Assembly (NCBI GenBank): GCA_900548545.1
Contig: URKX01000007.1
Coordinates: forward strand, 1 to 64,000
DNA from: an uncultured Oscillospiraceae bacterium
Lineage (GTDB): Bacteria > Bacillota > Clostridia > Oscillospirales > Acutalibacteraceae
Reading direction: 5' to 3'
DNA length: 64,000 nucleotides
A model generated the notes under the pieces. The model had not been told where the DNA came from and searched no databases. It worked only from the letters and a program-made list of their open reading frames with translations. Position 1 is the stretch's first letter; each line of letters starts with the position of its first letter. A program made the position numbers and the translations under genes. Positions 53,413 through 62,261 of this stretch are shown here, one piece after another.

Positions 53413-54307
53413 CTTGAAGGTGGACGAGGAGTTCCGGCGGCTGTGCCCTGCCATGGGAAAAGAAACCCGCCAAAAGCTGGAGCGGCTTCTCTCTCAGGAC
53501 GAGCCCACCCCACCTATTCGGACGTGGAAGCAATGGATTGTAGATGGGTTTGAGCAATACCAGCTGTGCGTTTGCGCGGGGATTCCCTATACCGTGGAAC
53601 AGCTGCCTTTCACCGGACGGGAAGAAGCCATCCTGTGGATCTGCACTCACAACGCCCTGCGGGAGGACTTGACAGAAGAACAGCGCCGGTATTTGATTGG
53701 CAGGCGGTATCAGACGGAAAGAGCGCTCCATGGAGAATCCCTAGGCAGCAGCCCCGCAGGGTTGGAAAGCTGTTGGAAAACCGCTACACGCCTGGGGCTG
53801 GAATACGGTTCCACGCCTACGACCATCCAACGGTATGGTGTGTTTGCCGCCGCCATGGACACGATTGGCAAATACGCCCCGCTTCTGTTTGAACAGATCC
53901 TCGCGGGGAAAACTCAACTCACCTTTGCCCATATGATCACCCTGGCGGAAAAGAAGCCCCGGGAAATCAAACAGTTGGAGGACAATATTGTGCGGTCATC
54001 CGCCTTGCAAAACTCCCTTCGCAAATCCCGCGGCCGAAGCCATCCGCCCATGACCCGTGGCTTTCAGCCCACACCGCCGCCACCCATCAAATCCATGCCC
54101 GCCTATGATCCTGACGGGGAGATCACCAGCCTTACGTTGACCATCCCCTCCTGGATTCATTCCATGGAACGAACCTTCGCGGCCGCCCACTGGGAGGAAA
54201 CTTCTCCCGGGGCCAAAAGGAAACTGGGGGAGGCTCTCTCCCTTCTGTCTCAAAAAATCCAGGAACTCAAAACCCGCGCCCAGGAGGAAGAACATGCAGG
54301 AGCATAA
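53393..54307 (+). CDS. ParB-like protein (1)
   Basis: A 304-residue protein. The segment IVDGFEQYQLCVCAGIPY … EEAILWICTHNALREDLTEEQRRYLIG resembles the later part of the ParB/Srx fold and the following linker (IIDGxxRYxxC…AxxWIxxNQLxRRNLTxEQR). A helix-turn-helix-like stretch (SCWKTATRLGLEYGSTPTTI) follows, as in ParB proteins. The C-terminus is helical and Gln/Glu/Lys-rich. The first conserved ParB strand is missing. It overlaps both neighbouring genes. It may help element maintenance or bind DNA near the recombination site. Confidence 0.65.
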   Translation: MEAKKFDLKVDEEFRRLCPAMGKETRQKLERLLSQDEPTPPIRTWKQWIVDGFEQYQLCVCAGIPYTVEQLPFTGREEAILWICTHNALREDLTEEQRRYLIGRRYQTERALHGESLGSSPAGLESCWKTATRLGLEYGSTPTTIQRYGVFAAAMDTIGKYAPLLFEQILAGKTQLTFAHMITLAEKKPREIKQLEDNIVRSSALQNSLRKSRGRSHPPMTRGFQPTPPPPIKSMPAYDPDGEITSLTLTIPSWIHSMERTFAAAHWEETSPGAKRKLGEALSLLSQKIQELKTRAQEEEHAGA

Positions 54308-55118
54308 CCCATACGTCCCCAACGTCCACTTCGAGCAGATCCCCATTAAGAACCTGGTTTCCAACCAGGAGTATCAGCGGAACATTTCCCAAAGCCATGT
54401 GGAAAACGCCGCCGCCCACTTCGACTTGTACCAAATCAATCCGGTAAAAGTCAGCCGCCGGGGCGGGATAAACTATGTGTTTAACGGACAGCACACCATT
54501 GAGATTGTGGCCTTGGTTTCCGGTTCCCGGGACACGCCGGTGTGGTGCATGATTTACGATGATCTAAACTATGAGCACGAAGCGGACATCTTCGCAAACC
54601 AGATGAAATACGTCAAACCGCTGCGCCCCTTTGAAGTGTTCATGGCCAACATCGAGGCGGGAAACGACAAACAGCTGCTGATCAAATCCCTGGTGGAATC
54701 CTATTCCCTCTCCATTGGGCAGATCCGCAGCTATGGTGTGATTTGCGCTGTATCTGCGCTGGAAAACATCTTCGACAAGTATGGCTACCACGTGTTGGAC
54801 AGGACGTTGCGCCTGTGTGTTGCCGCCTGGGAAGGGGACATGAGTTCCCTTTCCGCCAACGTTCTCAACGGCATCGTCCACTTGGTCGTAACCTATGGGG
54901 ATTCCTTGAAGGACGACCAGTTTCAAGAAAAGCTAGGAGCCGTCTCCATCAAGCAGTTGATCCGCACGGCCAGGGAACGGCGCCCAGGGTCTCTGGGGTA
55001 CGCGGAAGCTATGCTGTTGGAATACAACCGGAAGTGCCGGCACACGCTCTCCATGAAAAAGCTGTACGAAAAAGATTTTCAATCTCTCTTTGGGGATGGC
55101 TTCTCGGAAGAAAGATGA
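54294..55118 (+). CDS. ParB-like protein (2), DUF6551 type
   Basis: A 274-residue protein beginning with a ParB/sulfiredoxin-type domain: EQIPIKNLVSNQEYQRNISQ, FDLYQINPVKVSRRGG and NYVFNGQHTIEI give the substrate/NTP-binding pocket. The remainder is helical. It overlaps the previous gene by 14 bases and ends the recombinase operon. Together the two ParB-like proteins could form a partition or DNA-clamp pair, or may serve as modifiers of recombinase action. Confidence 0.72.
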   Translation: MQEHNPYVPNVHFEQIPIKNLVSNQEYQRNISQSHVENAAAHFDLYQINPVKVSRRGGINYVFNGQHTIEIVALVSGSRDTPVWCMIYDDLNYEHEADIFANQMKYVKPLRPFEVFMANIEAGNDKQLLIKSLVESYSLSIGQIRSYGVICAVSALENIFDKYGYHVLDRTLRLCVAAWEGDMSSLSANVLNGIVHLVVTYGDSLKDDQFQEKLGAVSIKQLIRTARERRPGSLGYAEAMLLEYNRKCRHTLSMKKLYEKDFQSLFGDGFSEER

Positions 55119-55205
55119 AAGAGGGAGATCCATTGTGTGGGCAAAAGCAACAGACGCCCCCACTGGTTTTCTTCCTCGCTTAACGTGGGATTTTCCATTT
55201 CCCGC

Positions 55206-55742
55206 CTAACCCCCGCTCTTGAATATCCGGTTATTCTCCAACAGTTCATCAAAGGTGACAGGCTGATAGCCGTTGATATCCACCCCGGCGTTGAGCACGT
55301 TGTCCCGGGCAGCTAAGAGAGGCCAGAAGTCCGCGCCGGTGTCATTGTGGATGTGGCCGTGGACCATGTAGGACTTTTTGGCGTGCTTCCAGGTGAGCAA
55401 AGGGTAATGGCACAGGGTCAGGGCGTGGCGGCCATCGGAGAGTTCCAGCATCAGGTCAACACTGGCAAAATAGCGGGAGACATCCACTTTCGTCATCCAC
55501 GACCCATCGTGATTCCCAACCAGCAGCCGCTTTTTCCCCTTTAGCCGCCTTAGGATCTCCTCGGCGTTGACCGACCGGAAAAATAGATCCCCTAAGATGA
55601 ACACCGTGTCGTTGCCCTTGACCCGGCTGTTCCAGTTTTCAATCAGCGCCTCGTCCATCTCCGCGGCAGTGGTATAGGGCCTGCCGCAGAACCGGATGAC
55701 GTTTTCATGGCCGAAATGGGTGTCTGCTGTGAAATAGATCAT
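55206..55742 (-). CDS. Calcineurin-like metallophosphoesterase (2)
   Basis: A 178-residue phosphoesterase with all five metal motifs: TADTHFGH (5-12 region), GDLFFR, GNHDGSW, CHYPL and VHGHIH. The ATG at 55742 follows AAGGAGG. Such small enzymes cleave phosphodiesters or nucleotides and are common in phage-like DNA. It is the last gene of the operon containing the RDR-like polymerase, 42 bases after the unknown protein. Trimming or opening of RNA ends is one possible role, not shown by sequence. Confidence 0.87.
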   Translation of the reverse strand: MIYFTADTHFGHENVIRFCGRPYTTAAEMDEALIENWNSRVKGNDTVFILGDLFFRSVNAEEILRRLKGKKRLLVGNHDGSWMTKVDVSRYFASVDLMLELSDGRHALTLCHYPLLTWKHAKKSYMVHGHIHNDTGADFWPLLAARDNVLNAGVDINGYQPVTFDELLENNRIFKSGG

Positions 55743-55784
55743 GTTGGAATCTCCTCCTTTCCCTTGGAGCAAGAAATATTAGAT

Positions 55785-56645
55785 TTACCGATGTATTTTT
55801 ACCCCCTCCACCCATTCCTCCCTCACCCGGTACCGGCACACGCCGAAGTGCTGGTTCTGCCGCTCCATAAACCCGGCGGGGATTTGGGCCAGCCACTTGC
55901 GGCTGAAGGCGGTGGTGCCGAAGTAGGCGTCAAAGCTTGCCACAGGCAGCACCACCCAGGGGGAGTCCTCCCGCCGGTTTGCAACGTAATACTCTAGCAA
56001 CGTGAGAAGCACCTCCGGTTTGGCAGAAGGAAAAGAATCCGCCAGCCGCTGTTCCAGGCCGGGCGGCAGGGAGATTGTGGGAGAGCGTAGGGGCCCCAGC
56101 TCCAGAGCGTCGGCCAGGATGCCGTCGAAACGCAGCAACCAGCCGCCCTTGGTTTCCGGGGAGAACAGCGGAATCTGGAATCGAATCACTTTGTCCCGCC
56201 AACCCTTGTCCCAGCCGTGGGAGAGGGGTTCCAGGTTTTTCAGGGTGGGCTTGCTCACCTTCTCCGGGTGGTGTTTGAGGAAGTCCCGCACCCCGTGGAC
56301 GTGGCGGACAAACCAGCCGTTGCCCTGTTCGTCCACCAGCTTCGGGAATCCATTGTGGAGCTGTCGGAAATCTGTCTCATACTGCCAGGCCTCCTTGGGC
56401 TTGGCTTTTTTGCTGTGCGGGATGCTGCACCAGGCCCGGAGGGCGTCCCGGGCACGGGCAAGGTCCGGTTTTTCGGCCTGCCACAGGTAGCCTCGCGCCA
56501 CTATCGTCAGGATACGCTGCATTCCCTCTCCCTTTAGCAGGGTGTCAAAGGTAAACCGCCCCAGGTAGGAGCTGTCCTGCTTGTTCTGGGCGTCATACAC
56601 CACCTGCCCGGTGTAGGCGGCGAATTCTTCACTCTCGTCAATCAC
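55785..56645 (-). CDS. Unknown protein in the RDR operon, 286 aa
   Basis: A 286-residue soluble protein starting with GTG, with AAAGGAGG upstream and overlapping the polymerase stop by eight bases. No motif, membrane segment or signal is visible; it is rich in Trp and aromatic residues in the middle (GNGWFVRHVHGV, GWDKGWRDKVIRF). Tight coupling to the polymerase gene suggests a dedicated partner protein. Function unknown. Confidence 0.75.
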   Translation of the reverse strand: MIDESEEFAAYTGQVVYDAQNKQDSSYLGRFTFDTLLKGEGMQRILTIVARGYLWQAEKPDLARARDALRAWCSIPHSKKAKPKEAWQYETDFRQLHNGFPKLVDEQGNGWFVRHVHGVRDFLKHHPEKVSKPTLKNLEPLSHGWDKGWRDKVIRFQIPLFSPETKGGWLLRFDGILADALELGPLRSPTISLPPGLEQRLADSFPSAKPEVLLTLLEYYVANRREDSPWVVLPVASFDAYFGTTAFSRKWLAQIPAGFMERQNQHFGVCRYRVREEWVEGVKIHR

Positions 56646-59600
56646 GGCGCTCCTCCTTTCGGGCGGTGGCCAAAACGGCGTCCAGCAGCACATCCCACAG
56701 GAAGCCCCGTTTTCCCAAGCTGGCGGCGCACTGCACCGCCAGCTTGGGCTGGATGTGCCGCTCCAGGTACCGGCGGCAGCCCCGTGCCGCCGCCTCCCGG
56801 TAGGACTCCTGGGCCGTCTTGTTCTCGTAGCTCTCCAGCATTTCCTCCATCTGCTCCGAGTCCCCCGCCCGGTGGAGCTGGCGGCTGGCTTGCAGCCGGT
56901 TTTCCCGCTCCACGTCCAGCAGCAGGTCCCCCAGAATCCGGTAACCCCCTGCCCGGAAGTCGCACAGCAATTCCCCATAGGAATCCACCAGACTGGCAGG
57001 CAGGTGTTCCCGGAGGAAGCTTTCCCGCTCCCCAGGGGCCAGGAACTGCCACGCCTGCTCCCGGATTTCCTCCAGCAGGGCAGCCGCCTGTTCCGGCTCC
57101 AGGGCGGAGAAGGCGGCGTACAGCTCCTCCGCCGTCACCAGCTCCTCCTGGCCCCGGGCGTACAGGATGCGTTCCACGTCTGTGCGGTGGGGCTGCTCCC
57201 GGACAGGGGCCATGCTGGCCCGGATACGCCCCAGGCACCGCTGGTACTCCAAAATCATCTCCTCCACCAGCTTGCGTGCGGCCTGGGGCAGTTTCTCTTT
57301 CCACTGGGGGTCTTGGGCGAAGGTGAACAGCACCTCATCCGGCTGGGAGGGCTCCCGCAGTTTGGGGGTGTGCTCCTCCAGCTGCCAGGCCAGGTAGGGC
57401 AGCCGCTCCAGGTTGGAGTCCACCTGCTCCCAGTCGGTGGAGGACAAAAAGGCGGCCCGCTTTTTCTTTTCTGCCTGTCCGTTCATCAGATACTTGTAGG
57501 TGAGGAACAGGTTCTTCCCCTTGCGGGACCTGCCCAGGTAGGGGGCCAGGTCGGGCTTCACGCCGCTCTTGGTGGAGTCGATCTCCAGCCCGGTGAGGAT
57601 GGCCAGAGTTTCCACTTCCTCCCGTGCCTGCTGGCGCTCCTCTGAGGGGGAGTTCTCGTTGTAGGCGATGATGCTCCGGGCCAGGGCGGCGTTGGAGATC
57701 TGCCCCACACGGGAGGAGAAGGTGTCCCGCACCGTCTGGAACCGGGCCCGCCAGTCCCCGGCGTCCTGGATGCGGGCCTCGATGGAGGGGATTTTCAAAA
57801 AGGGCAGGTTGTCTATGTTGTCCAGCTTCTCAGACTCATAGTTGCGCTCCACGCACCGGTTGACAATGGGGTCGGCGATGGTCTTCACCATATCCCCGTC
57901 AAAGTCCGCGCCCCCCAGCCGCTCGGCGGCATACATGGTGGAGCTGACCATCACCACGTCGGTGAGGTGGCCCAGGTAGTGCTTGCGCATCTGCTCCACG
58001 GGCCGGTAGGGGTCGAGGAGGATTTCCTCATTCCGGGCGATGTGGGGATTGCGGAGAATGGTGCAGGCCGACTTGCCCTTGTAGCCGGGCCGGGGCGCGT
58101 AAAAGGCGTGGTCTTGAAACTCCGTGGACAGGGCGACAGACAGAAAAGTCCGCTGGGACTTGGTGAGCTTTTCGGGGGCCACGTCCAGCAGCATCACTAG
58201 AAACCGCAGTAAGTCCCCGGAGAGGAACCGGACATCTCCCGCCACCTGCAGCCTGCCCAGGGCGTAGTCCTTTAGGAGCCGCTGGGCCATGGCCTCCAGC
58301 TCCTCCTGGTACACCGACTCCCCGATGAAAGATGGATTCTTCTCCAGCAGCTTCCCCAGGAGGTAGGCCCGGCTTTTCCTGTCGGTTCCCCACCACTCGG
58401 CCCGCCGGGTGAACACCTGGCGGCGGTAGTCTCCATCCGCCCGCAGCTTGTAATATTCCGTCTCTGTGGCCTTGGTCAGCCACTGCCGGGGGTCTTCCTC
58501 CGGGCTGTGCTCCCAGCCGCGGGGTAAGTCCCGTGGCCGGAACTCCTCCCCGGTCATGGACAGGGTGGTGAGGAACTGGTAGTTCAGCTGGGTGAACCCC
58601 TGGGGCCGTTCCTTGCTCACATTGGTCACATACAGGGCGTGGCGGTACTTGCGGAAGGCTGCCCAGTAGTCCTCCCAGGACTTGCCGTTTTCCGCAAGCC
58701 ACCCATAGCCCTTAAACATACTCTTGGTGAGGATGACGTCCACTTTCTCCACCGGGTGGCTCACGCCCCACAGGTCGGCGAGGTGCGTGGTGCCTGCGGA
58801 GCGGAAGAAGTCGTGGAAATCCACCTGGTGGAGCATCCCCTTTACAAAGGGCAGGCGAATCTGAAAGGAGGTATGGCGGCCGCCCAGCGCCTTGTTGAGC
58901 CGGGCGGCGTACTCCTTGGAGATGAGGCCCTCCCCGTCAAACTCGGTGACGGAAAAGTCCTCCACCCGCTCCACACGTTGGTAGCGCCGCACGTTGTCCG
59001 TGCCACCCACATCCTCCACAGTGATGACCCTGGCGCTGCGCTGCAGGGCATGGTTGTCCAACACAATGACCCGGTGGGTCCTGTCGATCTCCATGCCCTC
59101 CACCCGGGCGCCGGAGGAAAGCATGAGCCCGTTGTAGGCGTAGAGCTTGGAGAGCTGGCACTGGCCCAGCTCCAAATCCAGCATAATGCGCCGACGCACT
59201 GTCTCCCACAAATCCGCCCGGATAAACGAAAGTCGCCCCATGCGGCTCATGGAGTTGGAGCGCTCAAAGGCAGCGTACTGCCGGGGGCCGTTCCCCAAGT
59301 CCAGGGTGGCGCCCTCCGGCCGAAAGAGCACTTCCGCCAGGGCTTGGAGCCGTGCCACCCGGGGCGAGGTAGGATTCCGGTCGAAGATGCCGGAAAAGTC
59401 CACATAGCACAGGACGGAGGACAAGTCCTCCACTACGCCGGGTTCTTCCGTGGGGATGAACCCGTCCCCGTGGAGGGCGCACTGGATCTGGAAGAACAGG
59501 GCATTCTCCTCCTGCTCCTGCCGCCCCGGAAGCTGACACCGCCGAGTGGCGTCCCGGTTGAGGGCGATGGTAACAGCCCCGCCCTCCTCCTTGGCGTAGC

Positions 59601-59649
59601 TCAGGATGGTCTTGGCAGAGAGCAAATAAATCCGGTAGCGGCGGGGCAT
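56638..59649 (-). CDS. RDR/QDE-1-type (two-barrel) RNA polymerase homologue
   Basis: A 1003-residue protein with the ordered hallmarks of cellular RNA-dependent RNA polymerases. DGEGLIS (238-244) with SFQIR (261-265) and KG (270-271) match the RDR block DGxGxIS…FQIR…KG. RNPHIARNEEILL (533-545) matches KNPCLHPGDVRxL, LTDVVMVSS (562-570) matches the LxDxVVFP strand, and GGADFDGD (579-586) is the metal-binding DxDGD loop with Asp582, 584 and 586. ADFDGD is also exactly the core of bacterial RNAP beta'. The ~400-residue C-terminus is helical. It could be an RNA-dependent or a YonO-like DNA-dependent enzyme. It sits between two phosphoesterases in an accessory operon. Confidence 0.85.
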   Translation of the reverse strand: MPRRYRIYLLSAKTILSYAKEEGGAVTIALNRDATRRCQLPGRQEQEENALFFQIQCALHGDGFIPTEEPGVVEDLSSVLCYVDFSGIFDRNPTSPRVARLQALAEVLFRPEGATLDLGNGPRQYAAFERSNSMSRMGRLSFIRADLWETVRRRIMLDLELGQCQLSKLYAYNGLMLSSGARVEGMEIDRTHRVIVLDNHALQRSARVITVEDVGGTDNVRRYQRVERVEDFSVTEFDGEGLISKEYAARLNKALGGRHTSFQIRLPFVKGMLHQVDFHDFFRSAGTTHLADLWGVSHPVEKVDVILTKSMFKGYGWLAENGKSWEDYWAAFRKYRHALYVTNVSKERPQGFTQLNYQFLTTLSMTGEEFRPRDLPRGWEHSPEEDPRQWLTKATETEYYKLRADGDYRRQVFTRRAEWWGTDRKSRAYLLGKLLEKNPSFIGESVYQEELEAMAQRLLKDYALGRLQVAGDVRFLSGDLLRFLVMLLDVAPEKLTKSQRTFLSVALSTEFQDHAFYAPRPGYKGKSACTILRNPHIARNEEILLDPYRPVEQMRKHYLGHLTDVVMVSSTMYAAERLGGADFDGDMVKTIADPIVNRCVERNYESEKLDNIDNLPFLKIPSIEARIQDAGDWRARFQTVRDTFSSRVGQISNAALARSIIAYNENSPSEERQQAREEVETLAILTGLEIDSTKSGVKPDLAPYLGRSRKGKNLFLTYKYLMNGQAEKKKRAAFLSSTDWEQVDSNLERLPYLAWQLEEHTPKLREPSQPDEVLFTFAQDPQWKEKLPQAARKLVEEMILEYQRCLGRIRASMAPVREQPHRTDVERILYARGQEELVTAEELYAAFSALEPEQAAALLEEIREQAWQFLAPGERESFLREHLPASLVDSYGELLCDFRAGGYRILGDLLLDVERENRLQASRQLHRAGDSEQMEEMLESYENKTAQESYREAAARGCRRYLERHIQPKLAVQCAASLGKRGFLWDVLLDAVLATARKEERRD

Positions 59650-59670
59650 GGGCGGGCCTCCTTTCTTGTC

Positions 59671-60573
59671 CTATGTGTCTTCCTCATTCCACCCTAAAGC
59701 CTCCATCATCTCAGCCTGGTGTTCCATCCTGGCGATGAGGGCTTTCTCCTCCTCAATGGAAAGGGTATGGGGGAGCAGGGCGTAATCCTCGAACATAAAT
59801 CGCAGCTTGTCCACTTGCTTCTCTGTGTGGTAGTGGCCGCAGTACCAGCGCTCGTAGTGGAGTTTGGACTCGATGGTGTCCAGCCACTCCTCGGTGGACT
59901 TGTTCACCGTGCTCTGGTCGATGCCCGGCAGAAACACCTCCACCGGCTCGCACTTGAGAGGGCAGGTGTGAGAGAACACCACGTCCACCCGCCAGTTCCG
60001 TTCCTCCAGTACCTGCTCCACCTTTTCCTTGACATTGGGCCACCAGCCGTACCCCATGGCCAGCCGGTAGTGCTTGTCGATGCTGTAGGCCCCGCCGATC
60101 ACCAGGCAGCTGTGGCCGCAGAAGTCGTAAACCTCCCCATCGATGGCGAAGACGATGTTGGGGTACTGGGGCTGCACCCACACAAAACCGCCGTGGTACT
60201 GGGACAGCTCGTAGCCAAGCTCTGGCCCTGGCCGCTGTTCATGGTTGCCGTGGATGCAGAAGAACGTGCAGGGGAGCTTTGCCAATTGCTCCTTGCCTAG
60301 GGCGTCCCGCCGGCCGCCATAAAAATTGAGGCCGGCGTCCCCCAGGATGACAAAGGTGTTCTCCGGCTCCATCTCCCGCCGGGAGCAGAAGTCCACAATG
60401 CGCTCGAACCGTCCATGGGTGTCCCCGGTGAGATAGACAATGTTCCGGGAAGCGAACGCTTCCCGCAGCTGGGCGAACACTTCCTCTGCGGGGACGGTGC
60501 GCCCGGCCTGGATGTCTGCTTCGGCCTCTTCTAAAAGACGGCACAATTCCCTTTCGGCTTCTTCTCTTGTCAT
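59671..60573 (-). CDS. Calcineurin-like metallophosphoesterase (1)
   Basis: A 300-residue phosphoesterase with GDTHGRFERI, GDAGLNFYGG, GNHEQRP, FSHTCP and GHYH, the complete two-metal site, preceded by a ~45-residue helical N-terminus. The ATG at 60573 follows AGGGGAGC; an earlier ATG lacks a site. It is the first gene of the RDR operon, 21 bases before the polymerase. It belongs to a different subgroup from the 178-residue phosphoesterase at the operon's end. Confidence 0.88.
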   Translation of the reverse strand: MTREEAERELCRLLEEAEADIQAGRTVPAEEVFAQLREAFASRNIVYLTGDTHGRFERIVDFCSRREMEPENTFVILGDAGLNFYGGRRDALGKEQLAKLPCTFFCIHGNHEQRPGPELGYELSQYHGGFVWVQPQYPNIVFAIDGEVYDFCGHSCLVIGGAYSIDKHYRLAMGYGWWPNVKEKVEQVLEERNWRVDVVFSHTCPLKCEPVEVFLPGIDQSTVNKSTEEWLDTIESKLHYERWYCGHYHTEKQVDKLRFMFEDYALLPHTLSIEEEKALIARMEHQAEMMEALGWNEEDT

Positions 60574-60607
60574 GGTAAGCTCCCCTCCCTCTGCGTGGTC
60601 TAAGAAA

Positions 60608-60636
60608 AGGATACCACACGCAACTCGATTCCACAA
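60608..60636 (-). promoter_or_regulatory. Candidate promoter of the RDR operon
   Basis: On the minus strand TTGTGG (60636-60631) and TATCCT (60613-60608) are spaced 17 bases, 35 bases before the ATG of the first phosphoesterase. The match to consensus is moderate. Confidence 0.4.
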
Positions 60637-60672
60637 TAGGATGAAAGATTTAAAGTGCAAAATTAGATACTA

Positions 60673-60964
60673 CTCCCACCTTTTGCAAAAGAGGTGGGAG
60701 TTTTGTGTCCCCATCTCATCCGGGATTGCGGGGAAGAGAGGGGCTACACTTCCGCAAAAATACACCGGAACATAACAGAAGGGAGGCCCTTGCCGCAGGA
60801 TAAATCTCCGGCGCTTTGCGGGTTGTCCCACCATGCTCCAGGCGGTTTGCAAAAGCCCTTGGAGCTGTGCTTTTCCATGCAATCCAGCGAAAAATACTGC
60901 TCCCACCTTTTACAGGCTTTGGAGATCAGTATTTCAAATTCACACGACAAAAAGGAGGTCGATG
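60673..60964 (+). ncRNA. Structured mRNA leader of RepA-like gene, copy B
   Basis: Homologous to 29359-29630. The terminator hairpin CTCCCACCT/AGGTGGGAG with TTTTGT is identical over 34 bases. The central stem GCTCCAGG … CCCTTGGAGC (60835-60865) keeps pairing with compensating differences from copy A (TGGAGC here, TGGGGC there). TGCTCCCACCTTTT recurs at 60898-60911. The middle is diverged in sequence but similar in length. Conservation of structure across two different ATPase genes suggests a regulatory RNA or copy-control leader. Confidence 0.6.
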
Positions 60965-61981
60965 ATGTTCGTGAAACGAAAGAAATTGCAGGTCATTGAT
61001 GGAGAAACCCTTATGGACCTGCGGCTGGAACCCACCCGCTTCTGCGTGGACACCCTGCTTCCCCAAGGGGTGTGTATGCTCAGCGGGGCGACAAAAATCG
61101 GGAAGTCCTGGATGGTGTTGGACTGGTGCGTCCACATCGCCAAAGGGGAGCCTGTCTGGAATCTTCCCACCCATCGAGGGTCGGTGCTCTATCTTGCTCT
61201 GGAAGACCGGATGAGCAGAATCCAAGACCGGCTGAACTTGCTCACCGATGAGGTGCCAGGAAACACCTACTTTGCCGTGGCAGCGGAACGGCTGGACTCT
61301 GGCCTGTGCAACCAGATTCGTGATTTTGTCAAGGACTATCCTGACACGGTCCTGGTAGCTGTAGACATCTTCCAGCAGATTCGAACCAGCCGGGAAGACT
61401 CCTCTTACGCCAATGACTATGAGGACATCGGGCAGTTGAAAGCCCTGGCGGATGAGTTGGGAATTACCGTTCTGTTGGTACACCACAACCGGAAAATGCG
61501 TGACAGCGATCCGCTCAACAACCCGTCCGGTACCACGGGCATCAGTGGAGCCCTGGACACGGTTCTCATCTTGGACCGCAGCAAACGGGAGGAAGACTGC
61601 GCCACCCTCTACTGTACCGGGCGGGATGTTCCCACCCGGCAGTTGGAACTGCGGATGAAAAGTGACACCTGTATCTGGGAACTGCTCTCAGATTCCTTAG
61701 AGCAGCCAGAGAAGTGCTTACCAATCGAGATGGAAAAGCTGGTGGACTTTATGAAGGAGAAAGGCCATTACCGAGGTGGAAACAGCGAGTTTACTGCCAG
61801 CTTCAATGCCTTTGCCGGCACAAACTTCACGGCCAAAGCCCTCAAGCAGCAGATGAATCGCTACCGTTTTCTGCTGGAGGACATGGGCGTCCGGTTTGAA
61901 AACCGCCGCAGCAATGGCCAGCGGCTGCTGGACATTTCGTTCTCCTCCCCGGCCAGTGACGCAAGTGACGCTGAAAACTAG
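60965..61981 (+). CDS. RepA-like AAA ATPase (2)
   Basis: A 338-residue RecA-fold ATPase: Walker A SGATKIGKSWM near residue 40, Walker B TVLVAVDIFQQI, VHHNRK sensor motif, and a C-terminal winged-helix-like region (FNAFAGTNFTAKALKQQMNR). AAGGAGG lies three bases before one ATG and six before the next (60965), which is chosen. It is only distantly like the ATPase at 29631 but shares its leader and downstream element. The end carries a short repeat, GTGACGCAAGTGACGC, that resembles part of the downstream element. Confidence 0.82.
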   Translation: MFVKRKKLQVIDGETLMDLRLEPTRFCVDTLLPQGVCMLSGATKIGKSWMVLDWCVHIAKGEPVWNLPTHRGSVLYLALEDRMSRIQDRLNLLTDEVPGNTYFAVAAERLDSGLCNQIRDFVKDYPDTVLVAVDIFQQIRTSREDSSYANDYEDIGQLKALADELGITVLLVHHNRKMRDSDPLNNPSGTTGISGALDTVLILDRSKREEDCATLYCTGRDVPTRQLELRMKSDTCIWELLSDSLEQPEKCLPIEMEKLVDFMKEKGHYRGGNSEFTASFNAFAGTNFTAKALKQQMNRYRFLLEDMGVRFENRRSNGQRLLDISFSSPASDASDAEN

Positions 61982-62173
61982 GGGCTGGTTGCGACCCTCC
62001 CTGCTGCAGCCTGCGTTCCTGTTCGGAGCCCATAAGAAGGGTGAAAGGTGGGCGGGTCACCGTAAACAAAACCCTGTATCTTGTATGCTGCAGATCAAGC
62101 TCACCTGTATTTTGTGTGACACAGGAGGAAAGACGTCCTACATTTTTTGCTCTTGTACCCACGCAGATTTCCC

Positions 62174-62245
62174 GGCAAGTGACGCAAACCATGTCCAACC
62201 CCCTCTAGCGGAATTATGCGTCCCTTGCGTTCCTTCCAGCACTGG
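62174..62245. repeat. 72-bp conserved element, copy B
   Basis: Matches 30739-30810 with a single difference (A for G at 62238). The inverted repeat GCAAGTGACGCA/TGCGTCCCTTGC is intact. It lies 192 bases after the ATPase stop and only about 20 bases from the point where the truncated rraA-like gene begins, so it may be the element's end. The rest of the 61982-62261 gap has no recognisable gene. Confidence 0.7.
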
Positions 62246-62261
62246 AGAAAACCACCCACAG

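Noticed and set aside
61945..61978. Origin repeats in the end of the second ATPase gene
   Set aside because: GTGACGCAAGTGACGC is only a short duplication inside coding sequence; too little to support an origin.
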